The notes: a model not told the origin generated them from the letters alone. Numbered from the stretch's first letter, positions 53,199 through 63,701 are shown. The stretch: DNA of 64,000 nt from Archangium sp. (GCA_030695565.1 JAUYRZ010000131.1:1-64000); one strand, 5' to 3'. Numbers and translations: made by a program.

Positions 53199-53900
53199 GT
53201 GAAGCACGCGCTCCCCCAGGAACACACCTCCAAGCCCACGGGCAAGGCGGCTTTCTTCGACATCGACGGCACGTTGATCAGCACCAACGTGGTGCACGCG
53301 TACGGCTACTACGCGATGAACGAAGGCAGCCTGCCGGGCATCTTGAAGCGCACGCTCACCACGGTCGCGCAGATCCCCCTCTTCGGCGCGCTCAACCTGG
53401 TCGACCGGAAGATCTTCAACGAGTACTTCTACCGCCAGTACGAGGGTCTGACCGAAGACCGGCTCTTGACGCTGACGGAAGACCTGTTCGAAGACGTGGT
53501 GAAGCCGGCCATCTTCTCGAAGGCGAAAGACCTCATCGACGAAGCGCGGCGCGCAGGCTGCCGCATCGTGCTGGTGACCGGCGCGCTCGACTTCACCATG
53601 CGCCCCCTCGCGCGGCACCTGGGCGCCGACGACCTCATCGCCAACCGCATGCAGTTCGTCGGCGGCATCGCCACCGGCAAGGTCATCCCGCCGATCATCG
53701 AAGGCGCCAACAAGGCCAACGTCATTCGCGAGTACTGCGAGACGCACCACATCTCGTTGATGAAGAGCTTCGCGTACACCGACAGCGCCTCTGACTACGC
53801 GATGCTCACCGTGGTGGGCCGGCCGACCGCGGTGAACCCCGACATTCGCCTGCGGGCGTTGGCGCGCAGCTACAACTGGCCGATCCTCGACGTGCGCTGA
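53199..53900 (+). CDS. HAD-IB family phosphatase
   Basis: 233 residues from GTG 53199. The HAD motif I AAFFDIDGTLIST, motif II VLVTGALDFTM, a Lys region GKVIPPI, and motif IV YTDSASDYAMLTVVG are complete. The subfamily IB members are SerB-like or PAP2-like phosphatases acting on small metabolites or acting as acyltransferase-linked partners. The cap between motifs I and II is long with hydrophobic stretches. Substrate unknown. Confidence 0.82.
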   Translation: MKHALPQEHTSKPTGKAAFFDIDGTLISTNVVHAYGYYAMNEGSLPGILKRTLTTVAQIPLFGALNLVDRKIFNEYFYRQYEGLTEDRLLTLTEDLFEDVVKPAIFSKAKDLIDEARRAGCRIVLVTGALDFTMRPLARHLGADDLIANRMQFVGGIATGKVIPPIIEGANKANVIREYCETHHISLMKSFAYTDSASDYAMLTVVGRPTAVNPDIRLRALARSYNWPILDVR

Positions 53901-53906
53901 GCGGCT

Positions 53907-54278
53907 TCAGAAGTTGCACCTCGCGAGCGTTCGGTTGTCGATGGTCCACAGGCGATCCGAGAAGCACAGATTGATCGCCTCCAGCACGCAGTCGCGCCCG
54001 AACTCATCGACGATCAGCACGTCCCAGGTGTCACAGGGCACGGTGACGGTGATCTGCTCGTTGGGGAACAACAGGTCGGGGAGCAGGTTCGGCCCCCAAT
54101 CGGGGCTCTGCACCGGCGTCACCCGCAGCTCCGTGAGCACGTACGACGACGCGTTGTCCACGGTCAGGGTGGAGACCGAGCCCCCGCCACCGCCATACCG
54201 GTAGGGATCAGGCCCGCCACACACGCAGCCTGAAACCGCCAGTGCCAGCACACAACTGATCATCCCTGAGGCGCGCAT
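53907..54278 (-). CDS. Small lipoprotein, paralogue of the gene at 54348
   Basis: 123 residues. The signal LALAVSGC ends in a lipobox. The mature domain (SSYVLTELRVTPV, NEQITVTVPCDTWDVLIVDE, GRDCVLEAINLCF, IDNRTLARC) shares a clear residue pattern with the neighbour at 54348-54722, including about six matching Cys. The two are tandem duplicates on the same strand with a 69-base gap. No family recognised; disulphide-stabilised surface domain. Confidence 0.75.
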   Translation of the reverse strand: MRASGMISCVLALAVSGCVCGGPDPYRYGGGGGSVSTLTVDNASSYVLTELRVTPVQSPDWGPNLLPDLLFPNEQITVTVPCDTWDVLIVDEFGRDCVLEAINLCFSDRLWTIDNRTLARCNF

Positions 54279-54347
54279 GCGTTCCTCCTCGAGCCGTCGC
54301 CAGCGCTCGACCGAAGGAAGGCAACTTCAGGGCCAGCAGGCTCGGGT

Positions 54348-54722
54348 TCAAAAGGCGCAGTACCGCAGCGTGGTGTTGTCGATCACCCACAAGGTGTCTG
54401 CGCGGCAGAGGTCGACGTTGGGCAGCACGCAGTCGCGGTCGTACTCGTCGACGATCAGCACGTCGTAGTCGTTGCAGGCCACCGAGACGGTCAGCTGCTC
54501 GTCGGGGTAGAGGATGTCGCCGCCCAGCAGGTTCGCGCCCCACGTGGAGCTGCTCACGGCGGTCACGCGGATCTCGGTGAGCACGTACGACGAGCCGTTG
54601 TCGATGGTGAGGGTGCCGCTCGGGCTGGGCCCCGGCCCGGGACCCGGCGGAGGCCCCTCCACGTAGAAACAACCCGAGGCGAAGACGGCGAAGAGCGTGG
54701 TGGCCAACACAGGGCTGCGCAT
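54348..54722 (-). CDS. Small lipoprotein, paralogue of the gene at 53907
   Basis: 124 residues from ATG 54722. The signal FAVFASGC is followed by a Gly/Pro-rich linker and a domain (SSYVLTEIRVTAV, DEQLTVSVACNDYDVLIVDEYDRDC, IDNTTLRYC) aligned along its length with the neighbour at 53907. The pattern SYVLTE...RVT...NLL...DVLIVDE...DC is shared. Different linkers suggest an old duplication. Divergent from the LarA-like gene. Confidence 0.75.
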   Translation of the reverse strand: MRSPVLATTLFAVFASGCFYVEGPPPGPGPGPSPSGTLTIDNGSSYVLTEIRVTAVSSSTWGANLLGGDILYPDEQLTVSVACNDYDVLIVDEYDRDCVLPNVDLCRADTLWVIDNTTLRYCAF

Positions 54723-54887
54723 GCGCCCTCCCAAGGCAACTTGGGGGCCGTTCGCTCTTTGAGGTGATTCCCAGCGGTTGAGAGCCCTGCGGCGCGTCGC
54801 CTGCCATCGGAATGATGGGAGCACCCCATCGCTCTGAAGCCGACTTTGCCTTGATTCCAAGGCGCTGGACGGCGAGAAGCGACCGCG

Positions 54888-56501
54888 ATGCGCCCCCTGA
54901 AGACGCTGAAGAAGCTGTACGACGAAGAGTCCCACATCGTGATCACCGAGAAGGGTTCTCCCCCTCGGGTGATGTTCTACGGCGAGGACTTCTGGGTCGA
55001 AGATCTGCCCGTGGGCACCCGCGTCATTTTCCCGCGCCCGCCGCTGGAGGGCGTGCCCAACGTCAAGGCGGCCATCCGCTACGCCCTCAATCACCCCGAA
55101 GGCATGGACCCGCTCCACGCCCTGCTCAAGCCGGGCATGAAGGTGACCATCGCCGTCGACGACATCTCGTTGCCGCTGCCGCCCATGAAGACGCCCGACG
55201 TGCGTCAGACCGTGTGCGAGATCGTGCTCGAGCTGCTGGCCGACTCCGGCGTCGACGACGTGCACATCATCATCGCCAACGCGCTCCACCGTCGCATGAC
55301 CGACGCCGAGATGAAGCGCATGATGGGCGAGAAGATCTACGACGCCTTCGCGCCCGACCGGTACTACAACCACGACGCCGAAGACCCCGAGGGCATCACC
55401 GAGCTCGAGCGCACGTCTTCGAACGAAGTGGTGGCGATCAACCGCCGCGCCGCCGAGTCGGACCTCGTCATCTACGTGAACATCAACCTGGTGCCGATGG
55501 ACGGCGGCCACAAGTCGGTGGGCACGGGCCTGACCAACTACGAATCACTGCGCGCGCACCACAACCCGCAGACCATTCGTGACTCGCCCTCGTACATGGA
55601 GCCCAAGAAGAGCCAGCTCCACAGCTCGGTCGATCGCATCGGCCGGGTGATCGACAAGACCATCAAGGTCTTCCACATCGAGACCACCATCAACAACCGG
55701 ATGTTCGAAGAGCCGGTGGGCTTCTTGATGAAGAAGGAGGAAGACTTCAGCGAGTTCGACCGGCTCAAGCTCCAGGGCATGAAGTACGCGCTCTCGAAGA
55801 TGCCGCGCCCGATGAAGCGCAAGATGTTCTTCAACATCTACGCGCCGTACGAAGTGACCGGCGTGTTCGCGGGGAGCACCGAGCCGACCCACGAGAAGAC
55901 GCTGGAGATGAGCTGGAAGCAGTACTCCGTGCCGGTGCAGGGCCAGAGCGACATCGTCATCTTCGGCATGCCGTACGTCTCGCCCTACAACGTGAACAGC
56001 ATCTTGAACCCGTTGCTCGTTCAGGTGATGGCGCTGGGCTACCTCTTCAACTTGAACCGCGGTGTGCCGTTGGTGAAGAAGGGCGGGGTCATCATCATCA
56101 CCCACCCCTGCTACGACGAGTTCGACCCCGACCACCACGCGCCCTACATCGAGTTCTTCAATCGATGCCTCACCGAGACGCGTGACGCTCACGTGCTGTC
56201 ACACAAGTACGAGCGCGAGTTCGCGAAGAACCCCAGCTACGTGCACCTGTACCGCAAGGGCAACAGCTACCACGGCGCTCACCCCTTCTACATGTGGTAC
56301 TGGGGCGAGAACGGGCGTCAGCACGTCGGCAAGGTGATCGCCGCGGGCGCCGAGAACAACCACGTACCGGCGATCATGGGCTGGGATCGCGCTGACACCT
56401 TGTCGGAAGCGATCGAAGACGCGCGCGGCTTCATGGGGCGCTCGGCGAGCATCTCGTTCGTGAAGATTCCGCCGATCTTCCAGGTCGACGTTCGGCTGTA
56501 A
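54888..56501 (+). CDS. LarA-like DUF2088 protein
   Basis: 537 residues. The N-terminal domain has the DUF2088/lactate racemase LarA layout: [16 protein letters not shown], then [20 protein letters not shown] and [19 protein letters not shown]. LarA uses a nickel-pincer cofactor to racemise or isomerise alpha-hydroxy acids. Here several His and the GGHKS segment are present, but it is not possible to say by eye whether the cofactor Lys is conserved, and LarB/C/E are not nearby. The C-terminal half (about 260-537) is long and without a recognised family. Confidence 0.65.
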   Translation: MRPLKTLKKLYDEESHIVITEKGSPPRVMFYGEDFWVEDLPVGTRVIFPRPPLEGVPNVKAAIRYALNHPEGMDPLHALLKPGMKVTIAVDDISLPLPPMKTPDVRQTVCEIVLELLADSGVDDVHIIIANALHRRMTDAEMKRMMGEKIYDAFAPDRYYNHDAEDPEGITELERTSSNEVVAINRRAAESDLVIYVNINLVPMDGGHKSVGTGLTNYESLRAHHNPQTIRDSPSYMEPKKSQLHSSVDRIGRVIDKTIKVFHIETTINNRMFEEPVGFLMKKEEDFSEFDRLKLQGMKYALSKMPRPMKRKMFFNIYAPYEVTGVFAGSTEPTHEKTLEMSWKQYSVPVQGQSDIVIFGMPYVSPYNVNSILNPLLVQVMALGYLFNLNRGVPLVKKGGVIIITHPCYDEFDPDHHAPYIEFFNRCLTETRDAHVLSHKYEREFAKNPSYVHLYRKGNSYHGAHPFYMWYWGENGRQHVGKVIAAGAENNHVPAIMGWDRADTLSEAIEDARGFMGRSASISFVKIPPIFQVDVRL

Positions 56502-56523
56502 CAGGGGAGCACACCGGTGGGGA

Positions 56524-56820
56524 CTAGCGGCGCGCGACGACGTTGCGCTTGGCGACCACCTTGCCGCCGGGCGCCCGAACGGTCTCGACCTTCGGCGCCG
56601 GGTACGGCCACTGGCGCATGATGGGAATGTTGAGCGGCGCGTCGGGCAACACGGCCACCGACTTGAGCGCCCGGGCCCGTGACGGCGCCTGAGAGAAGTT
56701 CGCCACCACCAGCGAGCAGATGATGATCAGCGCTCCGGCGATCAACGCACCGATGACGACCCGGCGATCGGTGACGAGGCGCTCGAGCGGACTGGGCACA
56801 TCGAAGGTCTGGGTGGTCAT
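56524..56820 (-). CDS. Small single-span membrane protein
   Basis: 98 residues: a short cytoplasmic start, one hydrophobic helix (VVIGALIAGALIIICSLVV, residues 21-39), then a Pro/Ala/Val-rich extracytoplasmic tail ending in basic residues. No family recognised. Convergent with the LarA-like gene and divergent from the large lipoprotein array. Confidence 0.55.
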   Translation of the reverse strand: MTTQTFDVPSPLERLVTDRRVVIGALIAGALIIICSLVVANFSQAPSRARALKSVAVLPDAPLNIPIMRQWPYPAPKVETVRAPGGKVVAKRNVVARR

Positions 56821-57131
56821 GGCGCCTCACCTGAGCAAACGGCAGGCCGCCTCACCGCCGCACTCGATCCAGCCACTTGGGCTGCACGCAACTCGGCACT
56901 GACTGCGCCGACGTGCTCCAGTGGAGTGCGCCGCTCTCAATTCGAAAGACCATTTACAAGACCGGCTCTTTGCCGCCCGTTGAGGCGGTGAGCGCCCTGA
57001 GCACACCGTCACCCGAGCGCGTCACTCGCGGCACACGCTCCGTGTGACCACATTGAAGTCTGCCACGATTGGAAATACTCGCGCCTCGCTGGGTTGGCCC
57101 CGAACCCAGTCCCCACCTGAAGGAACCGGCC
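56821..57131. other. Intergenic region, 311 bases, divergent
   Basis: Nothing coding and no tRNA-like cloverleaf is seen. It must hold the promoters of the leftward small membrane protein (56820) and of the rightward lipoprotein array (57132). AAGGA at 57120-57124 precedes the ATG at 57132 by a suitable distance. No clear sigma70 pair stands out. Confidence 0.6.
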
Positions 57132-60100
57132 ATGACGATGTTTTTGCCCCGCGCCTGCCTGGTGCTTTGCCTGTTCATCGTCTCGTGCACGCAAGTCATC
57201 CCTGCTGTGCCGCCGCCCGACGCGCCGCGCATCCTGGGCTTTGCCGCCGGCGCGCGGGTGGTCAACACCAACGAGCCGGTGCGGCTCTCGTTCACCACCG
57301 AAGGCGCGACGCGCGTCTCGCTGGTCGATGACCAGGGCCAGGCCATTCAGCTCGAAGGCAGCGTCGAAGAAGGCGGCACCGAAGTCTCGCCGTCGCGCAC
57401 CACCTTCTACGTGCTGCGCGCTTCGGGGCCCGGCGGCGTGACGAGCGCGTTCCTGCAGATCGCCGTCAACGAGCCGCTGCGTGAAGCGTTTCTCCTCGCG
57501 GTGCCGCCCGAAGTCGAAGCCGGCGAGCCGGTGCAGCTGCTCTGGTCGGCCCCGGGCGCCAGCAGCGTCACGCTCACTGAACGCGGCGGCATGCCGGTGA
57601 CGCTGACGGGCACCTCGGGGCTCGTGCCCATCACCCCGGCCACCTCGACCGGCTACCGGCTCACGGCGCGCGGGGTGACGGGCACGCCGCCCGTCGACGC
57701 GCTGGTCGAGGTGCGCGTCACGCCGGCGATCGGCGCCTTCGACTTCATGGCGGCCAACGGCGTGCGCGTGGGCGAGCCCATCGTCTTCTCCTGGGCCACG
57801 CGCGCAGCCGCGCAGCTCACCCTCTCCGAGCGCACCCTGGGGCAGATCACCGTGGTGACCGACCCGGGGGATCTCGCAGCGGGCACGTTCGACTTCGTGG
57901 TGCCGGCGATGACGCCGTCGGGCCTGGCCATCAGCGACGGGTTCCCGCTTCACTTCACGCTCACCGCGGCCTCGGGCGAAGCGCAGAGCACCCGCGCGGT
58001 TCACACGGCGGTCGGTAATCTCCCCGCCTTCGAGCGGGTCGACGCGCCTGCCGCCGTCAGCGCAGGCCGCTCCTTCATCATCTCGTGGCGCACGCTCAAT
58101 GCGTCGCGCGTCACCTTGATGCAGGCGGGGTTGCCCATCTTCGAGACGCTGCCCAGCGCTCCCGACCGCGCGGTCATCGGCAGCGTCAGCCTGCCTTCGC
58201 CGGCGGCCGATACCGACTACGTGCTCGTCGCCAGCGACGAGCGGGGCCAGACCGCGTCACAGACGATCCGCGTGCGGTTGGTGCAGCCCCCGGTGATCAC
58301 CACCTTCACCGTGCCCGCGACGCTGAGCTCGCCCGGCGGCCAGGTCACCGCGCAGTGGGTGACCACCAACGCTGAGCGCGTGACGCTCAGGCTGGAGAAC
58401 GGCGCCTCGCTCGCGCGGGTCACCGGCCTCTCCCAGGTGCGCATGGGCTCTGCGATGTTCAACCTCGCCTCGACCGCGGCCCTCACGCTCGAAGCGGTGA
58501 ACGCCGCCGGTGACGTGGTGAGCGAGACCCGCACCATCCGGGTCTTCGGAAGCGCCGCCACGGTGAGCCCGCAACCTTCGCTGCGAACCACCACCGGCAC
58601 CGCCACGCTCGATTGGCAGCTGGGCGCGTTGGGCGTCACCGAGACGGTGGGCCTGGCCGTCACCTCGGCTGACGGTGGGGTGCCCGCCGTGAGCGGCTCG
58701 ATGAACTTCATCGATCTCACCGCCTCACTGACCGCCGAGACGCTGCCCTTCGCCGACCCCGGCAACGGCGCTGAGCTGATCCCCCTGGGCACCAGCGGCT
58801 TCAGCTTTCCGCTCGCAGGCCAGCTGCAGCGCCAGCTGTGGGTGTCGGCCAACGGCTTCATCGCCTTCAGCCAGCCCGCGTCACTCTCGCTCAACGCCGA
58901 CCTCGGCCTGAGCAGCAACTCCACCCAGTCGATGCTCGCGCCCTTCTGGGACGACCTGGCGATCCCAGCCACCGGCAAGGTGCTCTACGAGCTGCAGACG
59001 CCCCCCGGCGCCGAACGTTTTCTCGTGGTGCAGTGGGACAAGGTCAAGCTGTCGACCACGAACTCCGAGCTCACCTTCCAGGTGCACCTGTACGAGTCGG
59101 GCCGGGTGACCTTCCTCTACAAGACGCTCACCGGAATGGGCTCGAGCTTCACCGTCGGCGTCAAGGCGACGCACGAGAACCTCCGCCAGCGCTACCAGTT
59201 CAACACCACCGGTGGCCCCATCGCCGCGGATCTCGAGCTCAACTTCTTCACGGGCGGGCCGGCCGACGGCACCCTGCCGGTGACCACTTCGTCGAGCCGG
59301 CGAGTCGCCTTCTTCGGGCGCACGCCCAGCGGGTTGATGCCCGTGAGCGCCGACGTGCGCACCATCGCGGTGGGCGATCTCAAGATCACCGAGGCCATGC
59401 CCTTCCCCGAGGTGTCGGCGGCGTCGTTCGGCCAGTGGGTCGAGCTGCGCAACACCTTGAGCACGCCGGTCGATCTCGACGGCATCCTGCTCGCTTCGGC
59501 TTCGCTCCCTGATGCGGGCACCCTGCTGCCGCCGCGCGTGCTGATGCCCGGAGAGTTCGTGGTGATCGGTCAGTCGACCGACGTCACCCAGACCGGCGGG
59601 GCTCCCGTGCAGGTCGTGATGACCGACGTGCCGCTGGGACCCACCGACAGCGTGAGGCTGCTGGTGCAGGGCACCGCGGTGGCGTCGTTGGCGTGGGATG
59701 GCGGCACGCTGGCCCAGTCGATCTTCGTGCCCGAAGGCCTGCTGGTGGCTGCGGGCAACGTGGTGACCTGCCCGCGTTCACAGAACTTCGGGCCCAACGG
59801 CGCTTTCGGCACGCCCGGCGCGGCCAACGAGTCGTGCGGCTACGTCATCACCAGCATCCCCGGTGGTTTCACCCCCGGGCCGCTGGGCTCGGAGGTCTTC
59901 GGCAGCCTCTCGGGCGACGAGGGCTACGGCAACGGCGTGCTGCCCGCGCCCTTCACCTACTTCGGTACTGCGTACACGGCGTTCAGCCTCTCGAACAACG
60001 GCTTCATCACGTTGGGTGCACCGCTGACGAGCGCCTCGTTGAGCAACGGCACCACGGCCGCCACCACCGCCCCCAACGGGGTCATCGCCCCCTTCTGGGA

Positions 60101-60434
60101 CGACCTGATGCGTGACTCCGGGCGAAACGCGATGTGGCGCCAGGTCGATCGCACCATCATCAGCTACGAAAACTACCGGCCCTTCGGCTCGGCGTACACG
60201 CCCGGCACGTTCCTGAACTTCCAGATTCACCTCATCGACACGGGTGTGATCGAGTTCCACTACGGGACGATCTCCACGACCTCGACCTCCCAGACCGTCA
60301 TCGATCGCATCGCCGGCAACTCGGCCACCGTGTGGATCGAACGGCCCGACGGGGTGCTGGTGGTGCCGCACCGAATCAACCAACTCAATGGCGTGGTGCC
60401 GAACTCCGGCCTTCGCTTCACCCCCGCGCCCTGA
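57132..60434 (+). CDS. Giant modular surface lipoprotein 1 (Ig-like, NIDO-like, LTD-like)
   Basis: 1100 residues from ATG 57132 with AAGGA upstream and a lipobox at LFIVSC. Residues 35-520 hold about six Ig-like repeats of some 80-90 residues (PVRLSFTTEGATRVSLVD, PVQLLWSAPGASSVTLTE, and so on). Around residues 570-710 a nidogen-type block is marked by NGFIAFSQPASLS and MLAPFWDDLAIP and LVVQWDKVKL. A lamin-tail-like region (WVELRNTLSTPVDLDG) lies at 770-800, followed by a second nidogen-like block (NGFITLGAPLT, APFWDDLM) at 950-1090. Probable surface adhesin. It is paralogous to the next two genes. Confidence 0.75.
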   Translation: MTMFLPRACLVLCLFIVSCTQVIPAVPPPDAPRILGFAAGARVVNTNEPVRLSFTTEGATRVSLVDDQGQAIQLEGSVEEGGTEVSPSRTTFYVLRASGPGGVTSAFLQIAVNEPLREAFLLAVPPEVEAGEPVQLLWSAPGASSVTLTERGGMPVTLTGTSGLVPITPATSTGYRLTARGVTGTPPVDALVEVRVTPAIGAFDFMAANGVRVGEPIVFSWATRAAAQLTLSERTLGQITVVTDPGDLAAGTFDFVVPAMTPSGLAISDGFPLHFTLTAASGEAQSTRAVHTAVGNLPAFERVDAPAAVSAGRSFIISWRTLNASRVTLMQAGLPIFETLPSAPDRAVIGSVSLPSPAADTDYVLVASDERGQTASQTIRVRLVQPPVITTFTVPATLSSPGGQVTAQWVTTNAERVTLRLENGASLARVTGLSQVRMGSAMFNLASTAALTLEAVNAAGDVVSETRTIRVFGSAATVSPQPSLRTTTGTATLDWQLGALGVTETVGLAVTSADGGVPAVSGSMNFIDLTASLTAETLPFADPGNGAELIPLGTSGFSFPLAGQLQRQLWVSANGFIAFSQPASLSLNADLGLSSNSTQSMLAPFWDDLAIPATGKVLYELQTPPGAERFLVVQWDKVKLSTTNSELTFQVHLYESGRVTFLYKTLTGMGSSFTVGVKATHENLRQRYQFNTTGGPIAADLELNFFTGGPADGTLPVTTSSSRRVAFFGRTPSGLMPVSADVRTIAVGDLKITEAMPFPEVSAASFGQWVELRNTLSTPVDLDGILLASASLPDAGTLLPPRVLMPGEFVVIGQSTDVTQTGGAPVQVVMTDVPLGPTDSVRLLVQGTAVASLAWDGGTLAQSIFVPEGLLVAAGNVVTCPRSQNFGPNGAFGTPGAANESCGYVITSIPGGFTPGPLGSEVFGSLSGDEGYGNGVLPAPFTYFGTAYTAFSLSNNGFITLGAPLTSASLSNGTTAATTAPNGVIAPFWDDLMRDSGRNAMWRQVDRTIISYENYRPFGSAYTPGTFLNFQIHLIDTGVIEFHYGTISTTSTSQTVIDRIAGNSATVWIERPDGVLVVPHRINQLNGVVPNSGLRFTPAP

Positions 60435-60449
60435 GCCGTGGAGACGCCC

Positions 60450-63400
60450 ATGAAGATCACGACTCTGCTGGCCCGCTTCGCCCTCACCTCCCTGATGGGG
60501 TCACTGCTCCTGGCATGCCCCAAAACGCCTGAGCCCGATCCCCTCGAGCCGATGCCCCGGGTGATCAGCTTCAGGGGCTCGTTGGCCGAGGTGCCCATCG
60601 GAGGCACCCTCACCCTGAGTTGGAGCGTGGAGAACGCCACCGAAGTGCGCATCGAAGAGCTCTCGCTGGGCACGCTCTCGGGCATCGAAGGCGCCGAAGG
60701 CAGCGTGGAGGTCGCGGTGACCACCAACGCGCTCTTCGTCTTGACCGCGCGAAACGCTCGCGGGGCGACTGACTCGGCGGTGGTCTCGGTGCAGGTGCAG
60801 GGCGAACCTTCGGGCCTGCTCTTCGTGAGCTCGGAGACCTCGGTGGAAGCCGACCAGCCGGTGACCCTCGCGTGGTCAGCCCCCGGCGCGAACAACGTGA
60901 CGGTGAACGCGGCCCCGGGTGGGGCGATCGACCTCGCAGGTCAGACGCAGTCGGGCGCGGTGGTGGTGCGGCCCCGCCAGACGACCACGTACACCATCAA
61001 CGCCGGCGGCCGCACGGCGACGGTGGAGGTGCGCGTCACCGGCAGCATCACCCGCTTCACTGCGACGCCCACCGTGGGCACCGCGGGCGGTACGGTGACG
61101 CTGAGCTGGGCGACGGCCAACGTCGATCGGGTGCAGCTGCTCGCGCCGGGCCGGCCTGCATTGGTCGATACCACCGACGCGGCCCGAGTCGCCTCGGGCA
61201 CCTTCGACGACGTGCTCCCCGCGATGATCGACCCGGGCCAGCTCTTCCCCTACGAGCTTCGGGTGACTGCGGGCGCGATCACCCTGACGCGCCAGGTGAC
61301 GGTCACCATCGCCGGCAACCCTTCGATCACCACCTTCGACGCTCCCGTGGCGGCCAAGCGAACACCGGGCAGCACCATCACGCTCGGGTGGCGCACCGTG
61401 GAGACCGACCGCGTCAGCATCTCGGCCAACGGCGTGGTGATCTACCAAAGCCCGGGCCGCGCCATCGCGCTGAGCGGCAGCACCACGCTGCCCGCGCCGC
61501 AGGTCGACACCACCTACGAGCTCACCGCCTCTGATTCACGCGGTGGTTCGGTCACGGCGTCTCGACTGGTCGACAGCCTGGGCACGCCGACGGTCACCCT
61601 GACCGCCACGCCTCAAGCCGTGATGGGCGGAGATCAGATCACCCTGAGCTGGACGGGCCAGGAGATCCGCAACGTGGCCATCAGCAGCTCGACCACGGGG
61701 CTGGTGGTGGTGCGCCAGGGCCCCCTCGATACGGGCACCGCCACGGTGCGCGTGAACGGTGACGCGGTGTTCACCATCACCGCCGACAACAGCCTGGGCG
61801 ACGTGGCCACCTCGACCGCGTCGGTCACCGCGACTTCACCGGTCACCCTGAGCGTGACGCCGTCGGGCGATCTGCGCCTGGGCCAGAACGTGGCCGTCAC
61901 CGCCTCGCGGCCCGGCCCACTGGTCGGGCTTCCCCACCAGACCGTGCAGACCCGGCCCGCGTCGACCGGCTTTCTCGACCTGACCGAGAGCGGCACCCGG
62001 CTGGTCTTCGCCACCACCACCTCGTCGGCCCCCATCAACACGACCTTCCGCACCGTGCTGTTCGGGCGCACCGTGGGCCAGGCGATCCGCGTCTCGCGCC
62101 ACGGCTACCTCGTGTTCGGTGACTACCTCAACGGCTCCAACAGCATCGACGTGGCGCTGCCCACCACCAAGCTCGAGCCGATGGCGGTGGCGCCCTACTG
62201 GGAGTCGCTCACCTTCCAGGACGTGTTCTGGGAAATTCGCGCGGCCGGTGGCACCTCGACGTTGATCGTCCAGTGGAATTGGTCGACGGCCAGCGTGCAG
62301 GCGAAGATCTCCAGCACCGGCGAGATCGAGTTCGAATACGCGCAGCTCCCCACCACGGTGAGCGGCAAGGCCGGGGTGACGGGGCCGACCGTCGCCCAGA
62401 GCATCGCCGCGCCCACGCCCGCAGTGGGCACGGGCTTCACCTTCTTCGGCGCGATGCCCCAGCCCGTGCAGGTGCCCGCCTTTCAGAGCGGCCGGGTCAG
62501 CGCGAGCGTGGAGATCTCTCCGGGCGAAGCGGTGCGCGCTGAAGGCACGCTCACGGCCACCCTGGTCGCTCCCGATGAGCTCGGGTTCACCGAGGTGCTC
62601 TCGCGCTCGGTGCTGCCCAACGGGCAGTGGCTCGAGCTCTCCAGCTGGAGCCCGCGCGCCATCGACCTCACCGGGTGGAGCTTGAGCTTCGCCGATGGGG
62701 GCGTGGCCCCGCTGACCGCCAGCATTCCCGCGCGCGGCACGCTGGTGCTGGGCGCCTCGCTCGACCCCGCACTCAACGACGACGCGGGCGTGCAGGTGGC
62801 CGTGCCGGGGTTCGATCTCTCGGGCGCCACCAGCGTCGCCCTCACGCGCGAAGGCACGCACCAGGCGCTCTCGCTGCTGCAGACCGACGGAGGCCGCCCT
62901 GCGACGGGCACCAGCCTCGTGCTCGACCCCGGGCCGCTGCGCTACCCGACCGGCGTCACGGTGCCACAAGGTGCCCGCACCTGTCTGTCGACCAGCCCCT
63001 ACGGCGTGCAGATGCCGCAGCAGCTCGGCCGGCCGGGCTTCGATCAAGGCTGCGTCTTCCCCTATGCGAAGTCTTCGATCGCCCCGGGCTTCTTCGACAT
63101 CTCGGTGGTGGGCACGGGGCTCTCGTTCGTCGAAGACAACAACGGCCTCGCCTCGCTGAGCCTGACGGCGGCACCCGTGCCCTTCTTCGGCGACGCCCAG
63201 ACCTCGATGGTGGTGAGCATCAACGGGTACCTCTCGTTCGACGAGACCTCCGTGCTGGGCACGCAGCTCTTCACGAGCACGCTGCCCGCGACTGCTGACA
63301 CCAACTCGGTCGTCGCCGTGTTTGCTGACGACCTCCAGCTCAATCGCGTCACCTACCCCGACTCGAACGTCTACCTGAAGCGGGTGGGCCCGGGTGAAGA

Positions 63401-63701
63401 CCCGTTCGCAGCTGCACCGCACTGGATCGTGCAGTGGCACCGCGTCTCGCACTCGACCACCACGGTGGCCTCGCGCGACGACTTGAACTTCCAGGCCAAG
63501 CTCTTCGACGACGGCGTCATCGAGTACCACTTCGCCGAGCTGCGCAGCACCAGCAGCACCCAGTACGGCTCGGGCACGAGCTCGGTCACCTGGTTGGAGG
63601 CGCCTGGCGGCACCTCGGCCCTGGTGATCAACGCCAACTCGACGTCGCCGGGCATCTCACCTCACACCGCCTTCCGCTTCACGCCCCGGGGTTCGCCATG
63701 A
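60450..63701 (+). CDS. Giant modular surface lipoprotein 2, paralogue
   Basis: 1083 residues from ATG 60450 with GGAG seven bases upstream; GTG 60438 is possible. The lipobox is LMGSLLLAC. The order is the same as in the previous gene: several Ig-like repeats (about residues 35-480), a nidogen-like block (HGYLVFGDYLNG...VAPYWESL), a lamin-tail-like segment (WLELSSWSPRAIDLTGW) and a second nidogen-like block (NGYLSFDETSV...VVAVFADDLQL). Its stop overlaps the start of the third gene (ATGA), so the array is probably one transcript. Confidence 0.75.
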   Translation: MKITTLLARFALTSLMGSLLLACPKTPEPDPLEPMPRVISFRGSLAEVPIGGTLTLSWSVENATEVRIEELSLGTLSGIEGAEGSVEVAVTTNALFVLTARNARGATDSAVVSVQVQGEPSGLLFVSSETSVEADQPVTLAWSAPGANNVTVNAAPGGAIDLAGQTQSGAVVVRPRQTTTYTINAGGRTATVEVRVTGSITRFTATPTVGTAGGTVTLSWATANVDRVQLLAPGRPALVDTTDAARVASGTFDDVLPAMIDPGQLFPYELRVTAGAITLTRQVTVTIAGNPSITTFDAPVAAKRTPGSTITLGWRTVETDRVSISANGVVIYQSPGRAIALSGSTTLPAPQVDTTYELTASDSRGGSVTASRLVDSLGTPTVTLTATPQAVMGGDQITLSWTGQEIRNVAISSSTTGLVVVRQGPLDTGTATVRVNGDAVFTITADNSLGDVATSTASVTATSPVTLSVTPSGDLRLGQNVAVTASRPGPLVGLPHQTVQTRPASTGFLDLTESGTRLVFATTTSSAPINTTFRTVLFGRTVGQAIRVSRHGYLVFGDYLNGSNSIDVALPTTKLEPMAVAPYWESLTFQDVFWEIRAAGGTSTLIVQWNWSTASVQAKISSTGEIEFEYAQLPTTVSGKAGVTGPTVAQSIAAPTPAVGTGFTFFGAMPQPVQVPAFQSGRVSASVEISPGEAVRAEGTLTATLVAPDELGFTEVLSRSVLPNGQWLELSSWSPRAIDLTGWSLSFADGGVAPLTASIPARGTLVLGASLDPALNDDAGVQVAVPGFDLSGATSVALTREGTHQALSLLQTDGGRPATGTSLVLDPGPLRYPTGVTVPQGARTCLSTSPYGVQMPQQLGRPGFDQGCVFPYAKSSIAPGFFDISVVGTGLSFVEDNNGLASLSLTAAPVPFFGDAQTSMVVSINGYLSFDETSVLGTQLFTSTLPATADTNSVVAVFADDLQLNRVTYPDSNVYLKRVGPGEDPFAAAPHWIVQWHRVSHSTTTVASRDDLNFQAKLFDDGVIEYHFAELRSTSSTQYGSGTSSVTWLEAPGGTSALVINANSTSPGISPHTAFRFTPRGSP

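Noticed and set aside
61836-63530. Leftward ORF of 564 residues in the lipoprotein array
   Set aside because: Antisense shadow; the rightward frame carries lipobox and repeated modules.
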